Source: Adiantum capillus-veneris
Taxonomy: Eukaryota; Streptophyta; Polypodiopsida; Polypodiales; Pteridaceae
Reading direction: 5' to 3'
Length of the DNA: 64,000 bases
Assembly: GCA_014529385.2 (NCBI GenBank)
Contig: CM043954.1
Location: forward strand, 95,809,247-95,873,246
Shown here: one piece after another, positions 42,933 through 52,768 of the stretch
Position numbering within the stretch: position 1 is the stretch's first letter
Layout: the number at the start of each line of letters is the position of its first letter
Translations under genes and position numbers: made by a program
The notes under the pieces: model-generated
What the model was told of the DNA's origin: nothing
What the model saw: only the letters and a program-made list of their open reading frames with translations
The model's database searches: none

Positions 42933-43923
42933 ATGCCTCGCTGAAAGCAAGCAAGGTAGTGGACAGGAGCACCATATGAAGTGGATGAGTTCTCTACAAA
43001 CGAAAAAGCTCACATCTCGGATGAAACACTAGCTCAGATCCTTGCTCACATTTTCATCGCAAAGTTTAGGGATGCTGATGGTGACATGGTAAAGACGACT
43101 ATCATGCCACGGGAAATATGGAATCTCCACCAAAGGCCGGAGGTCACAGAAGCCGTGCGGGCTGTACATTTGGAGAAGTTTTTCAGATTGCAGCCATGGA
43201 GAACAGACTTCATGAGGGCCCACGAGCTCATGAGCTTGATACAGTATGATGGGCAAGCAATGCTCACCGACAAGGATGGTTCAAAGGTAAAGATAAAGAT
43301 CACAAAAGAAATCATCAATGAAGCTTTGCACTTCCTTCGAGGGCAACGCTACTTGCTGGCAAAGACCAAGTCACTGGACAACGAGAAGGCCTTTATCAAA
43401 GCAAAAGGAAACAAGTACAAGTACAGTGACATGATATAAGGTGAGCTGGAGTTACCAATGAGATTGATCTCTCAGCATTTCAGGGTACATAAGCCTCCTC
43501 GCTACACCGAGCCAATCCTGCACATTGCAGTGGTCATGGCTCTAGAAACATCTGAAAACAGAACCATCCGATGCGACTATGGTTCTGCGACTATGGTTCT
43601 TACATCTTGGAGAACTTGATCGAAGCAAATTTGAAAAGATCGGCAAAGAACAAAAGCTACATGAGTACAGGGCCAATGCTAACAAGAATAGCATACCAAG
43701 CTTTGGGCATGATTGAAGACCTGTCGGCGGCCAGTTCTCAAACGGCCTTGATTCAGAAAGCAAAGCTGGTTTCTCACTCAGTAAGGACGACCACTAGCAC
43801 AACATCATCGCGCTCGGCCAAGGCATCCAACAAGAGCTCAAGTGTGAAGAAAAGACGGAGACTGAAGACGAGGAAAACTCTCAAGGGCCAAAGGACAAAG
43901 GACCATCAAAATTTGAAGAAAGC
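42933..43923 (+). pseudogene. ORF X+: accessory ORF, truncated by fusion to C2 Gag
   Basis: Starts at ATG 42933 (two early stops), with GAPYEVDEF comparable to PPYQLDPSS of X-. The open part 42981-43439 has MPREIWNLHQRPEVTEAV, MSLIQYDGQAMLTDKDG and ITKEIINEAL. After a stop at 43437 come HFRVHKPPRYTEP and, in another frame, MLTRIAYQALGMIEDL. The end is acidic (TEDEENSQGPKDKG) and runs in frame into [11 protein letters not shown] of Gag. Homologous to X- along about 270 residues. Domain not recognised. Confidence 0.7.
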
Positions 43924-44564
43924 GAGTATCCATCACTCCTTGAATATATCTCTCACTATCAAGACGTCATCCTCAAGTTGGAAGGCTTGGATACCTTTCA
44001 ACAAGTATGAGGGTTCATACGAGGTCTGACTCCAGAACTTAAGAAGTATGTCAAGTCCCAAGACCCTAAAACACTTGAGGAAGCCATAGTGAAAGCACAT
44101 ATTCATGATGACCCTGATAAGAAAACACATAATAGTAATGTGCCTGCTAGTATACATGGTAATACACACACACAGTGCGGGCACAATAAAAGAAAATTTA
44201 TAGTTGCTAATTCAGATGCATCTAAAAAACCCAAGGGGTCCAGTGGTCCTCTCTCTCCTGAGGATTTTGATAAAGCTAAGAAAAAGAAGCTATGTCTTCA
44301 ATGCTTAGGAAGAGACCATGGCAAAAAGGATTGTCCCAAGTGGAAATCTGCTGCTCAAGGGAAGGAGAAAGCAGTGCACACAGTGCAACTACTGCCTCTT
44401 GAGTCTTCCTCCAAATTCTCCACTGTGGAAGTAACACACACTGAGGTGGTGCATGAATGATGTCTCACAGCTTCCATGTGGCAAGAAACCTTTGGACCAC
44501 ATGAGTTAGTACGTATGCACGGATATCTGCAAGGGCACAAGGTGCACATCTTGGTAGATGACGG
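43924..44564 (+). pseudogene. gag: C2 Gag C-terminus, zinc knuckle and protease start
   Basis: Reads [20 protein letters not shown], a stop near 44011, then [20 protein letters not shown] (a stretch deleted in C-), CLQCLGRDHGKKDC and VHILVDDG. A stop is at 44458-44460. Protease is cut after the active-site Gly by element D. Confidence 0.88.
44561..44564 (+). repeat. Left target duplication of element D (ACGG)
   Basis: ACGG precedes the first LTR base and recurs at 54816-54819 after the last. The uninterrupted site in C- reads GATGACGGTGCTATG. If the first LTR base is counted as target, the duplication is ACGGT. Confidence 0.9.
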
Positions 44565-46636
44565 TGAGTGGCATAAAATGGTAACCATCTTTTTGCAACA
44601 TTTGTCAGCCTACTCAACGTCCTCTTCCTCATATGTGTATATATTTTTCTACGCTATTAAGTTATCTAGAGTAAATTCCCCCTCTTCGTTTAACCTTTGT
44701 GGCGACACATACATTGTACTCTTCCCAAAAATGTCACCTTAGTCATATATTTATATTACCACCCTTTTCTTTTTTGCTTTGTAAATAAAAGTAAGCATAC
44801 AATAACCAACTATCTACCCCCAAACTTTCTTACCTCTTGTAAATTAGTAGTAGAAAAATAATATATCCATCTTCCATCCCGTATAGATAAATTACCATGG
44901 AAATAAACTCTCCACTTGTCTTTACCAAAGATTATGGTCCCTCTCTACAAGTCTTCTATGCCCCCTACATAGGTAGCCCAATATCTCTTAAGAATATACA
45001 TATAGTTTTTCTCCTTTCAAAAAGACTCCAATTGTATATTATTTTCACAAGAAAATAATATTGGGCCCTCCTCTATTTGTTTAAGCAACATAGCCTTTTG
45101 AAAAAGCATGATTCCCCTTGGATGCATACAAGCAAAGGGCCCATACAAGAAGACTTAGAAGCAAAAGGTTCCCTAGCCTAGTGTGGACCTTCCAAACCGA
45201 ATTCCTTGGTGCATGGGCATGAAAAATAGTCCAAATTCATATCAAACATGTTGAGAAGGTCAAATTTTCCTTTTGAAGCATGTCATTCCGAGCTACAGGT
45301 AAAAAGTTATGGTCAAAATAGTGTAAATCTGTCAAATTCGCAGCAAAAGGGAACTATAAATCAAGTAAATCAAGAGGGTGAGATCTTATTTTTTCCCTAC
45401 TCATCTTCTAGAAGAGCAATGAGTGTTCAAGGTCACTTGCATGTGTTGGGACCAACCTAAAGATGCTTTCTAAATGCCAAGACAGACAAGTTGAGATACC
45501 CCGCAGGAGCCACCCGTAGGGCCTCATGGTGGGGCCCACCTACATTATGCACCCCTATGGAGCCTTCACGGTCTAAAATGATATTTTTGGTGAATAAATA
45601 GTCCCTTTTATGTCCAATATTCAATGAGTCGTCAAAGGACACTTAATTAGGGCTAATCACTTGCCCTAATTAAGTGTAGCATAATCCCACTCCTACACAA
45701 CTATAAATAGCCCCCCTTGGAGAGACTCAGGGACACACACCTATATTTTCAACTCAATGTTGTTTCTTGATCAATAGTAGAGAAAACCCCAACTCTCCCT
45801 CTTTCACATCCTCCCTCCTAACCCTCCTCTTTGGAGGAAGTACAACTCTATCCTCCACTCTTTCTATTCTACAATCTCTTACTCCATCAACCCAATAAAT
45901 CATTTGTAGCACCTCAATAACTTGTAAATACATCATGATCTCTCTCATGGTTATGTTAATGATCATTAAATCATCTTCAAAACTTTCAAGTGTCGCAATT
46001 TTTGATGGTTAGCCAGCGTCTGTCCTCCCCTTAAAAGATGTGCGAGAAATCAAGTAAGTGTTCTATTCTCAATTTACCATTGGTTTGTTTCTCCAAACTT
46101 ATTCAATTGGTCTAAAGAAACTTCTCACTCCAACTCTCTTTTGCTTCATTACATATGCATGTGGCTACCTCTCATAGTGATTTTATTTGTGTCACGGCAT
46201 TGCATAGATGGAGATGATCTCTCTATGCAAAGTGTGTTAGTTTGATGTAAGTGATTCTCTTGTGTGTTTGAGAGGCAAGTCTTGTGCGCATGATTTTTTG
46301 ATGAGTGCTTGAGAGAGGAGGAGTTTGGATGTATTATGGGTATTCTTATGGGGAGAAGGTGAATGCTATTCCACAAATTGCATATTTCATTTGATGCACG
46401 GCATTGGGTTGCATAATCGTTGATGGTGTTCAAGTGTCCAAAGTGTATATAGAGTAAGGGGTTTTTCAAAGTGTGTTGCTTGAGTGGGTGAGTGCAAGTG
46501 TTATTTTGATTGGTTTCCTTCTCCACTCCCAAAAGAAGGTGGTGCCCCAAGTAGTGTGTACCTCTTTACGAACATTTTGTGAGGGTAGGCCCATTGGTTT
46601 GGGTTTAGAGGCCCCATTTCAAAAAGCTCGCCCTCA
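44565..46636 (+). repeat. 5' LTR of element D (2072 bp)
   Basis: Ends TGAGTGGC .. GCCCTCA. A TATA box CTATAAATAG is at 45701-45710. By hand alignment with the 3' LTR I count about 30 substitutions, one 26-bp length difference and one 2-bp difference, about 98.5 percent identity. ORFs inside (for example 45248-45460, 46149-46550) have no support. Confidence 0.93.
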
Positions 46637-46641
46637 TAAAG

Positions 46642-46659
46642 TGGTGCCCCCACTGAGGA
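46642..46659 (+). other. Probable primer binding site of element D
   Basis: TGGTGCCCCCACTGAGGA lies five bases after the LTR. It begins TGG, as a PBS complementary to a tRNA CCA end must. I could not assign the tRNA. Confidence 0.55.
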
Positions 46660-46684
46660 ACATATTTCCAAGTTACCTTCAAAT

Positions 46685-46906
46685 TTGTTAGTGATGAACA
46701 ATGGATTTCCCATCTATCCATTTCATTTTGCACAACACATTAGAGTAAATGTTCACATAGATAGAAAAGTCTTTTTCCAGCAACGCATTGTTTTTATGTT
46801 TGGTGCAGAAAGACTTAGAGAAATACCGGCATCACCCAATCCAATTATACTTCCAATAATCAATTATGAAACTTCTTTTGATGTTCACATTTTCATTTTG
46901 TTTTAA
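46685..46906 (+). CDS. Element D small ORF s1 (73 codons)
   Basis: Begins just after the PBS. Its second half reads FGAERLREIPASPNPIILP, then INYETSFDVHIFIL, matching the next small ORF. Hydrophobic and basic, no recognised domain, no signal peptide evident. Conservation with s2 at protein level, with many silent changes, argues for real coding. Confidence 0.55.
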   Translation: MLVMNNGFPIYPFHFAQHIRVNVHIDRKVFFQQRIVFMFGAERLREIPASPNPIILPIINYETSFDVHIFILF

Positions 46907-46989
46907 AGGCAGGAACAAGGAGTGGTGAAGGGATGCTCAAGGGCCATATGAAGGAACGAGGTCTTCAAACCAACAACGAGGAGTAGCAC

Positions 46990-47202
46990 ATGAATCACGA
47001 TCAAAACAATGAACCTTTTAGGCCTATTGCTTGGCAATCCATTCATATAATCATTGCAACTAAGTTTAGGTTTCAATCTATCATAAGGAGGATATTTGGA
47101 TCCACTCGCCTCAATGAAATCAATGCTTCAATTAATCCATTTATTCTACCTATGATAAAGTACGAATTAACAATGGATGTGTACATCTTCATTTTAATGT
47201 AA
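46990..47202 (+). CDS. Element D small ORF s2 (70 codons)
   Basis: Reads FGSTRLNEINASINPFILP, then IKYELTMDVYIFIL. In a 34-residue block about 22 residues are identical to s1, and in about 13 of those the codon differs silently. It lies about 90 bases before Gag. Function unknown; an upstream ORF before Gag is known in some Tat/Ogre elements, but homology was not tested. Confidence 0.55.
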   Translation: MNHDQNNEPFRPIAWQSIHIIIATKFRFQSIIRRIFGSTRLNEINASINPFILPMIKYELTMDVYIFILM

Positions 47203-47289
47203 TCAGATTTATAGTGTCAACAATCTTGTGCGGCCCGTAAGAGAAAATTTTCTTTTTTTTTTAAAGAAATTTCAAAAAGTCTAAACAAA

Positions 47290-47943
47290 ATGTCAAGTTC
47301 TTTTCCCACGTTCTATGCAAGAAGTGGGGAAGATGCGCAAGAGTTTCTTGACAACTTGGAGATGGCACATCTCATATCCGGGAGAGATGAAGAGGAAGTA
47401 AAGCTACGAGCCTTCCCGTTGGTTCTAAAAGCAGAAGCTAAAGCATGGTATGAGACCTTGCAACCCCAAATCAAGTCCAACTGGGAGAGACTGCGAGCAA
47501 GCTTCCTCTCCATGTTCGGGCAAGGTGATACTTCTGAAGGACTATGGAAATGTCTTATTGGACATAAGCAGGTATCACTTGAAGACTATCCCTCTTATGA
47601 AGCAACCTTTGTCAATCTATGGGGTAGGTGGGAGGCTACATTAGAAAATCATGGTGGTGCACCTAAATTTCTAAAAAAAAAGAGATTCATGGTTGGCTTG
47701 TATCCACCTTTAAAGGCTAAAGTAGAGCTAAAATTCCCATCCACCTTCGAAGAAGCACGTGAGGTAGCCATCATCAAGTTTAGAAAACTACACTTCCAAG
47801 CACATAGAGCAAGGGGTTTGAATGAAGTGAGTGAGAGGGAGTCTTCACAAACCATGGAAGCACCAATTAGGGCCCCTCTTGCACAATCTTCACAAACTGG
47901 AGATAACTCTCAACAAGAGGTTTTACAAAGGCTAACTCAATAG
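47290..47943 (+). CDS. gag: Element D Gag capsid (217 codons)
   Basis: Starts MSSSFPTFYARSGEDAQEFL, then AKAWYETLQPQIKSNWERLR and FEEAREVAIIKFRKL, a plant Gag. An in-frame TAG (47941-47943, probably CAG originally) separates it from the nucleocapsid; the frame continues afterwards. Confidence 0.9.
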   Translation: MSSSFPTFYARSGEDAQEFLDNLEMAHLISGRDEEEVKLRAFPLVLKAEAKAWYETLQPQIKSNWERLRASFLSMFGQGDTSEGLWKCLIGHKQVSLEDYPSYEATFVNLWGRWEATLENHGGAPKFLKKKRFMVGLYPPLKAKVELKFPSTFEEAREVAIIKFRKLHFQAHRARGLNEVSERESSQTMEAPIRAPLAQSSQTGDNSQQEVLQRLTQ

Positions 47944-48036
47944 CTTGAGAACCTCACTCTGAATCTAGTACAGGGCCTACCTCAACAACGACAACCAAGA
48001 GAAGGGAATCGCAATCAACGAAGACAAGCTCAAGAG

Positions 48037-49218
48037 TTGCGATGTTGGAATTGCAATGAAATGGGCCATGGCATGTACAATTGTCCACATCCAAGGCGAC
48101 TTCCGAGAGACATATATCCCCCCAGACCGCCTCCTCTCACTGTGCAGCAAGAACTAGCTCAAGGCCCACAAATCCTTCGTCGACCACCACCACCAGCAAA
48201 TATACCTCCCGTCCCACATGAGGAGGAAGAAAGAGGAGCCAACATCATCAAGCTAGAAGAGGTAATAGATGAGCATACTCTAAACTTTGATGTTATGCCG
48301 GCAGAAAAACGCACAAGAGCACATGATAAGGATGAAGACATGAGAAGTGAAGGAACAAATTCAGCCAGAAGGGACAAGAAGAAGAAGTCAAAGATGGAAG
48401 AAGTTGAAAGTAGCACGAAGAAAAGATCAAGGCGAAGGGAAATTGGTATCAACGACTTCCCATTGGGAAAGGAGCTAGAGCCCTACAACATCCTGGAGGA
48501 TTTACAAACCCAAAAGCCAAACATTTCATGGCCTCAACTTCTACACCTATCAACCAAAGTAAGAAGGCAATGGCCAAAGTTGGTAAGTACAAGAATTCCA
48601 AAAAAGAAAGCAAATCTTTCCATTAAGGTTGTGGCCTCAAAGCTACAAAAAGATGTGGAACCCATTGTGGATGCTTACATAAGGGGTAAAAAGGTGTCTA
48701 ATGTATATGTTGATGGTGGATCTCAAATGTGTGTGATCACGAAAAAATCAATGAACAGGTTAGGGCTTGAAATTACAATGTCCTCTAATTGTCAAGCTAG
48801 GCTAGCCAACAACTCAAGTGTGAAGTGTTTGGGGATCATTGAAAATGTAAAAGTCTCTGTATGTAGCATAGATGCACGAGTGGATATGTATGTCATGCCA
48901 GCTAAGGGGGAGGGCTATCCCATCATCCTAGGGAGGCCTTGGCTCATTGCTGTGAATGCAGATCAAAAATGGGGAAGTGGTCGTTTGATTCTTAAGAAGG
49001 GTCAACCGGTGGTGTATGATTGGCGAGAAGGAAAGCAACTAGATATCAACTATGAAACCACGGCAGATGAAGAGAGCGAGGAGGAGAGTCTTTACTCAAG
49101 CGATGAGGAAGCATCAACCAGTGAAGAGGAGTCTTCTTTGGAGGTAATGGTAATTGTATTCAACGCCAACACCCAAGATGTTTCTATAGAAGAAAAGCCA
49201 ATAGACAATCACACATGA
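48037..49218 (+). CDS. Element D nucleocapsid knuckle and retropepsin (393 codons)
   Basis: The frame is open from 47944. A CCHC knuckle CWNCNEMGHGMYNC starts it, followed by a Pro-rich and a Lys-rich acidic linker. The protease loop is VYVDGGSQMCVIT (D-G-G form) near residue 228 and the C-terminal box YPIILGRPWLIAV near 285. It ends at a TGA (49216-49218) after an acidic tract. Confidence 0.9.
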   Translation: MRCWNCNEMGHGMYNCPHPRRLPRDIYPPRPPPLTVQQELAQGPQILRRPPPPANIPPVPHEEEERGANIIKLEEVIDEHTLNFDVMPAEKRTRAHDKDEDMRSEGTNSARRDKKKKSKMEEVESSTKKRSRRREIGINDFPLGKELEPYNILEDLQTQKPNISWPQLLHLSTKVRRQWPKLVSTRIPKKKANLSIKVVASKLQKDVEPIVDAYIRGKKVSNVYVDGGSQMCVITKKSMNRLGLEITMSSNCQARLANNSSVKCLGIIENVKVSVCSIDARVDMYVMPAKGEGYPIILGRPWLIAVNADQKWGSGRLILKKGQPVVYDWREGKQLDINYETTADEESEEESLYSSDEEASTSEEESSLEVMVIVFNANTQDVSIEEKPIDNHT

Positions 49219-49260
49219 GGGGATGAAAGATGCAACCACCTTGAAGAAGGATTTGAGAAG

Positions 49261-50943
49261 ATGCTTGCAAAAGATCTTACTTGTGAGGAGAAGAGGTCCT
49301 ACATCAATATGTTAAGGAGGTATCCCAATTTGTTTATCACTGACTACTCACAAATAAGAGGTGTAGATGTAATAGAGCATCGAATTGAATTGAAACCAGG
49401 GACCAAACCCGTGGCTCAAAAGTTAAGGCGACTAGGATCTGTGCAACAAAAGGCTCTCCTACAACAAGTGAATTGACTCTTGAAGGCTGGCTTCATCTAT
49501 CCAGTATCCAACTCCGAATGGGTATCACCTATTGTAGTCACTCCCAAGAAGAATGGTAAGTGGAGGGTCTGCGTGGATTACAAACCCCTCAACGCTGCGA
49601 CAAAGAGGGACCACTTCCCTCTCCCTTTCCAAGATGAAATTTTGAATGAAGTAGCAGGTCATGAATGCTACACTGTGTGTGATGGGTATTCAGGATATTT
49701 TCAAATTAGAATAGCAGAAGAGGACCAGCCAAAAACCACCTTCATCACACCTTGGGGATGTTTTGCATTCAAAGTAATGCCTTTTGGGCTCACCAATGCT
49801 CTTAGCACCTTCATGAGATTCACAATATTTGTATTTCAGCCATTCTTTGGAAAATCTATAAGAGTCTTTATGGATGATTTCTGTATTTATAGTTGTAGAT
49901 CACTTCACTGCCAAAAGGTTGAAGAGGGGCTTAAGAGGCTCCATCAATTTGGGGGACAACTCAACCCAGAGAAGTGTCATATCGGTGAATCTCACGTGGT
50001 TTTGCTAGGCCATGTGGTTTCTTCACAAGGAATTCAAGTGGATCCCTCTAAAGTAGAGGCCCTTTTGTCATTATCTCCACCAACAACAACTAAGGAGCTA
50101 ATGACCTTCAACCACAAAGTGAGGTACATGTCTCGCTTCATCCATCTCCTAGCAGAAGCCATCGCCCCTTTGCATAGGTTGGCAAGCCAATCTACATTTG
50201 AATGGGGGAGGAAAGATGCAAAATGTTCTGAGGAAGTGAAGGGCATTCTTAGCTCTCTCCCAATCCTAATGCCACCAGATCCAAAGGAAACATACTATGT
50301 CACTCCAAGTGTAGGTTTCAAAGCAATTGGTGTTGTTTTGATGCAAAAAGATCCTAAAACATCATACATGAGGCCGATCTATTTTGCAAGCAAGGTGATG
50401 ACTCCGGCCGAGAAGGGATACACTGAAATGGAGAAAGTGGTCTTTGCAATCTTGTTTGCGGTAAGGAAGTTTCGATCGTATCTTCTCCCTGTGCCATTTG
50501 TTTTTCTCACCTTAGAGCACAATCTACCATATGTAGTACAACACATGAGCCTCTCATCTATAATAGCAAAGTGGGTGCTTGAACTCCAAGAATTTGAATA
50601 CACTTTCCTTGTAGAAGATAGCACAAGAGCAGGACTTGTAGACATTCTCACCTACAAAGTGAGAGAAAGGGAAGGATCACGACTACAAAGAGAGGAAGGC
50701 TCAAAACAGTTCAAAGTGAATGATATTGATAATGCCCATACTTTATGCTTTGACAGAGCTTATCCATGCCAACAAGACAAAGCAGCAGGGGGGATCATCA
50801 TTTTGAACCCACAAAAGGAGGTAATGGTTAGAAAAGGTATCACTCTACCCAACGTTCACCCTAACAATGAGGCTGAGTATGCTGCTCTAACCCTTGGGTT
50901 AGAAGAATGCAAAGAATTAGGCATACAAAGACTTATTATATAA
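49261..50943 (+). CDS. pol: Element D reverse transcriptase, gypsy RNase H and start of second RNase H
   Basis: One TGA (49474-49476) splits the frame before the RT palm. [44 protein letters not shown] and FMDDFCIYS. The gypsy RNase H has VTPSVGFKAIGVVL where VDAS is expected, and TLEHNLPYV for DHQAL, so both Asp are lost. The second RNase H starts CFDRAYPCQQDKAAGG and holds NNEAEYAALTLGLEE. A frameshift near 50941 ends it. Confidence 0.9.
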
Positions 50944-50953
50944 AGGTGATTCT

Positions 50954-51679
50954 TTGCTAGTGGTTAGGCAAATCCAAGGGACTTGGAGATGCAAGAATCG
51001 TACATTGTTTGAGTGGCTTAGTAGTGTAAGAGCTTTGATGAAGGGTTTTAAAGCAACACAGGTACAACACATTGTGAGAACTCATAACAAGGAAGCAGAG
51101 TTACTCGCAAATGAAAAGCTTCAAATGGCGGTAGGAGGTGTGAAACTACATGAACCCAAATATCAAGGTCAAGAGGAGCTAAAAGACATTATCTTCTTTC
51201 TACAAGCAGGTGAGTGTCCCAAACACTTAGACAAGGTGCAAATACATAGACTAGTTAAGAAGGCCACACCTTACCAGTTGATCGGGGATGATTTATATCA
51301 CAAAGGGAAAGATTTGGTCTTGAGGAGAGTACCAGGTGTGCAAGAGATAGAGAAAATTCTTCTTTCATGTCATGATGATGTCTGTTGTGGTCACTTTTCT
51401 CAAGATATTACAAGTAGGAAGATTTTACAAGCAGGGTTTATTTGGCCGAGCTTACACCGTGATGTCCAATATTGGTATAAGGCATGTAAGCCATGCCAAA
51501 TTGCTGGGGATAGACGACTAACATATGAGCCTCGAGTCCCAATAATATCTTATGGCCCTTTTGAAAAGTGGGGTGTGGATGCAATAGGTCCCCTACCTCG
51601 TACTTCTACAGGGAAGGTTTTCATCATCATGGGTGTTGACTACATGACACGATGGGCGGAAGCAACAAGCACAACCTGA
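50954..51679 (+). CDS. pol: Element D end of second RNase H and integrase N-terminal part
   Basis: Begins at KGDSLLVVRQIQG (the third acidic residue) and HNKEAELLANE. The zinc domain has CHDDVCCGHFSQ, then WYKACKPCQ, and the core starts GVDAIGPLPRT, VDYMTRWAEA. A TGA at 51677-51679 ends it, the frame going on as ITVEEVSKFIFDHIC. Confidence 0.9.
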   Translation: MLVVRQIQGTWRCKNRTLFEWLSSVRALMKGFKATQVQHIVRTHNKEAELLANEKLQMAVGGVKLHEPKYQGQEELKDIIFFLQAGECPKHLDKVQIHRLVKKATPYQLIGDDLYHKGKDLVLRRVPGVQEIEKILLSCHDDVCCGHFSQDITSRKILQAGFIWPSLHRDVQYWYKACKPCQIAGDRRLTYEPRVPIISYGPFEKWGVDAIGPLPRTSTGKVFIIMGVDYMTRWAEATSTT

Positions 51680-52597
51680 ATCACAGTTGAAGAGGTATCA
51701 AAGTTTATTTTTGACCATATTTGTAGTAGGTTTGGAACACCCCTAGAAATCTTATCAGATCGAGGCCCGGGTTTTAGGGCTGACCTTCTGAATGATCTCT
51801 TGAGGAGGTTAAAAGTGAAACACCTACATTACACACCCTACTATCCTCAATGCAATGGATTGGTGGAAAAAGTGAATGGAATGATATGTAAGATCATTTC
51901 TAAGCAGGTTGTGGACCGGCCTAATGATTGGGATTGCCATTTGATGGCTGCTCTTTGGACGTATAGGACATCTTTCAAGGTATCTACCCAATTCACCCCT
52001 TTTCATCTAGTTTATGGACAGGAGGCACTTCTCCCCATTGAGGTAGAGCTCTCAAGCTTGCGTGTTCTTGCAAGAGTGGCAAAAAAACCAAAAGAGGTTC
52101 TACATGAAAGGATCTTAGATCTCCAACGACTTGAGCTAGATAGAGAAGAGTCCATTGATCACTACATCACCAAAGCGACAAACCAAAGGGACAAAATCAA
52201 CAAGAAGCTCAAGGGGAAAGGATTGAAGGAAGGTATGTTGGTTCTTCGCTATGATAACCGACTTGATACTCGACTTGACAAAAAGTTTTTGCAAAGATGG
52301 GAGGGACCTTTCATGATAAAAACAAAGTTTGGGAATGGTAGTTACAGATTAGCAGATTTATCAGGAAAACTCCACAAGACCAGAGTCAATGGATGGAGAT
52401 TAAAGCCCTACTTTCAACGTATCAATCCGTTGATAGGAAGTCATCTCCCTACATCATCTAAGCTCCAAATTGGCATGGCTCCCTTCGGCTTGGCAAATGC
52501 TCCACCTATTTTTAAAGCTTTGATGTGCAAAGAAGAACCAGCTTTGGAATCTGAACATACCCAAGGCAACCCTCCCATCTCCGATTTATGGGATTGA
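51680..52597 (+). CDS. pol: Element D integrase core and C-terminal domain
   Basis: Open from 51680: LSDRGPGFRADLL (second Asp), CNGLVEKVNGMI (Glu), AALWTYRTSFKVSTQFTPF, then a GPF-type module (WEGPFMIKTKFGNGSYRLA). The last 40 residues contain MAPFGLANAPPIFKALM, which resembles an RT box. All three catalytic acidic residues of integrase are present. Confidence 0.9.
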   Translation: MTVEEVSKFIFDHICSRFGTPLEILSDRGPGFRADLLNDLLRRLKVKHLHYTPYYPQCNGLVEKVNGMICKIISKQVVDRPNDWDCHLMAALWTYRTSFKVSTQFTPFHLVYGQEALLPIEVELSSLRVLARVAKKPKEVLHERILDLQRLELDREESIDHYITKATNQRDKINKKLKGKGLKEGMLVLRYDNRLDTRLDKKFLQRWEGPFMIKTKFGNGSYRLADLSGKLHKTRVNGWRLKPYFQRINPLIGSHLPTSSKLQIGMAPFGLANAPPIFKALMCKEEPALESEHTQGNPPISDLWD

Positions 52598-52768
52598 GGT
52601 AATGAAAAGCAGGTCTAATGGAGTAAAAGAGTGCATGACACTCCTCCTATTGAAAAAAAAAAAGTGGAAAAGGAAAAATGACAAAAAAAGAGAAAAAAAA
52701 AGAAGAAAAAGAAGCAACACCGTCCTCCTAAAGATATGAATATCTCTAGGCTTGGGGGAGGGCTAATA
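52598..52768 (+). other. Element D 3' UTR and polypurine tract
   Basis: A-rich purine stretch (52650-52711) and then GGCTTGGGGGAGGGCTAATA directly before the 3' LTR, the polypurine tract that primes plus-strand DNA. Confidence 0.75.

Larger units (their letters stand above)
27563..43923 (+). mobile_element. Element A+: very long Ty3/gypsy element with PR2 and ORF X
   Basis: Plus strand: 5' LTR, tRNA-Asp PBS, 1.6-kb leader, Gag, protease, RT, RNase H, duplicated HHCC, integrase, PR2, 3.6 kb of non-coding and nested relics, then ORF X+. No 3' LTR was found by eye; the unit ends where ORF X+ joins C2 at 43924. Whether ORF X+ is really part of this insertion is inference, supported by the same order in A-. 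Confidence 0.75.

Noticed and set aside
45248-46691. ORFs within the element D 5' LTR, repeated in the 3' LTR
   Set aside because: The copies agree because the LTRs are duplicates, not because of coding selection; lengths are short and no domain is seen.
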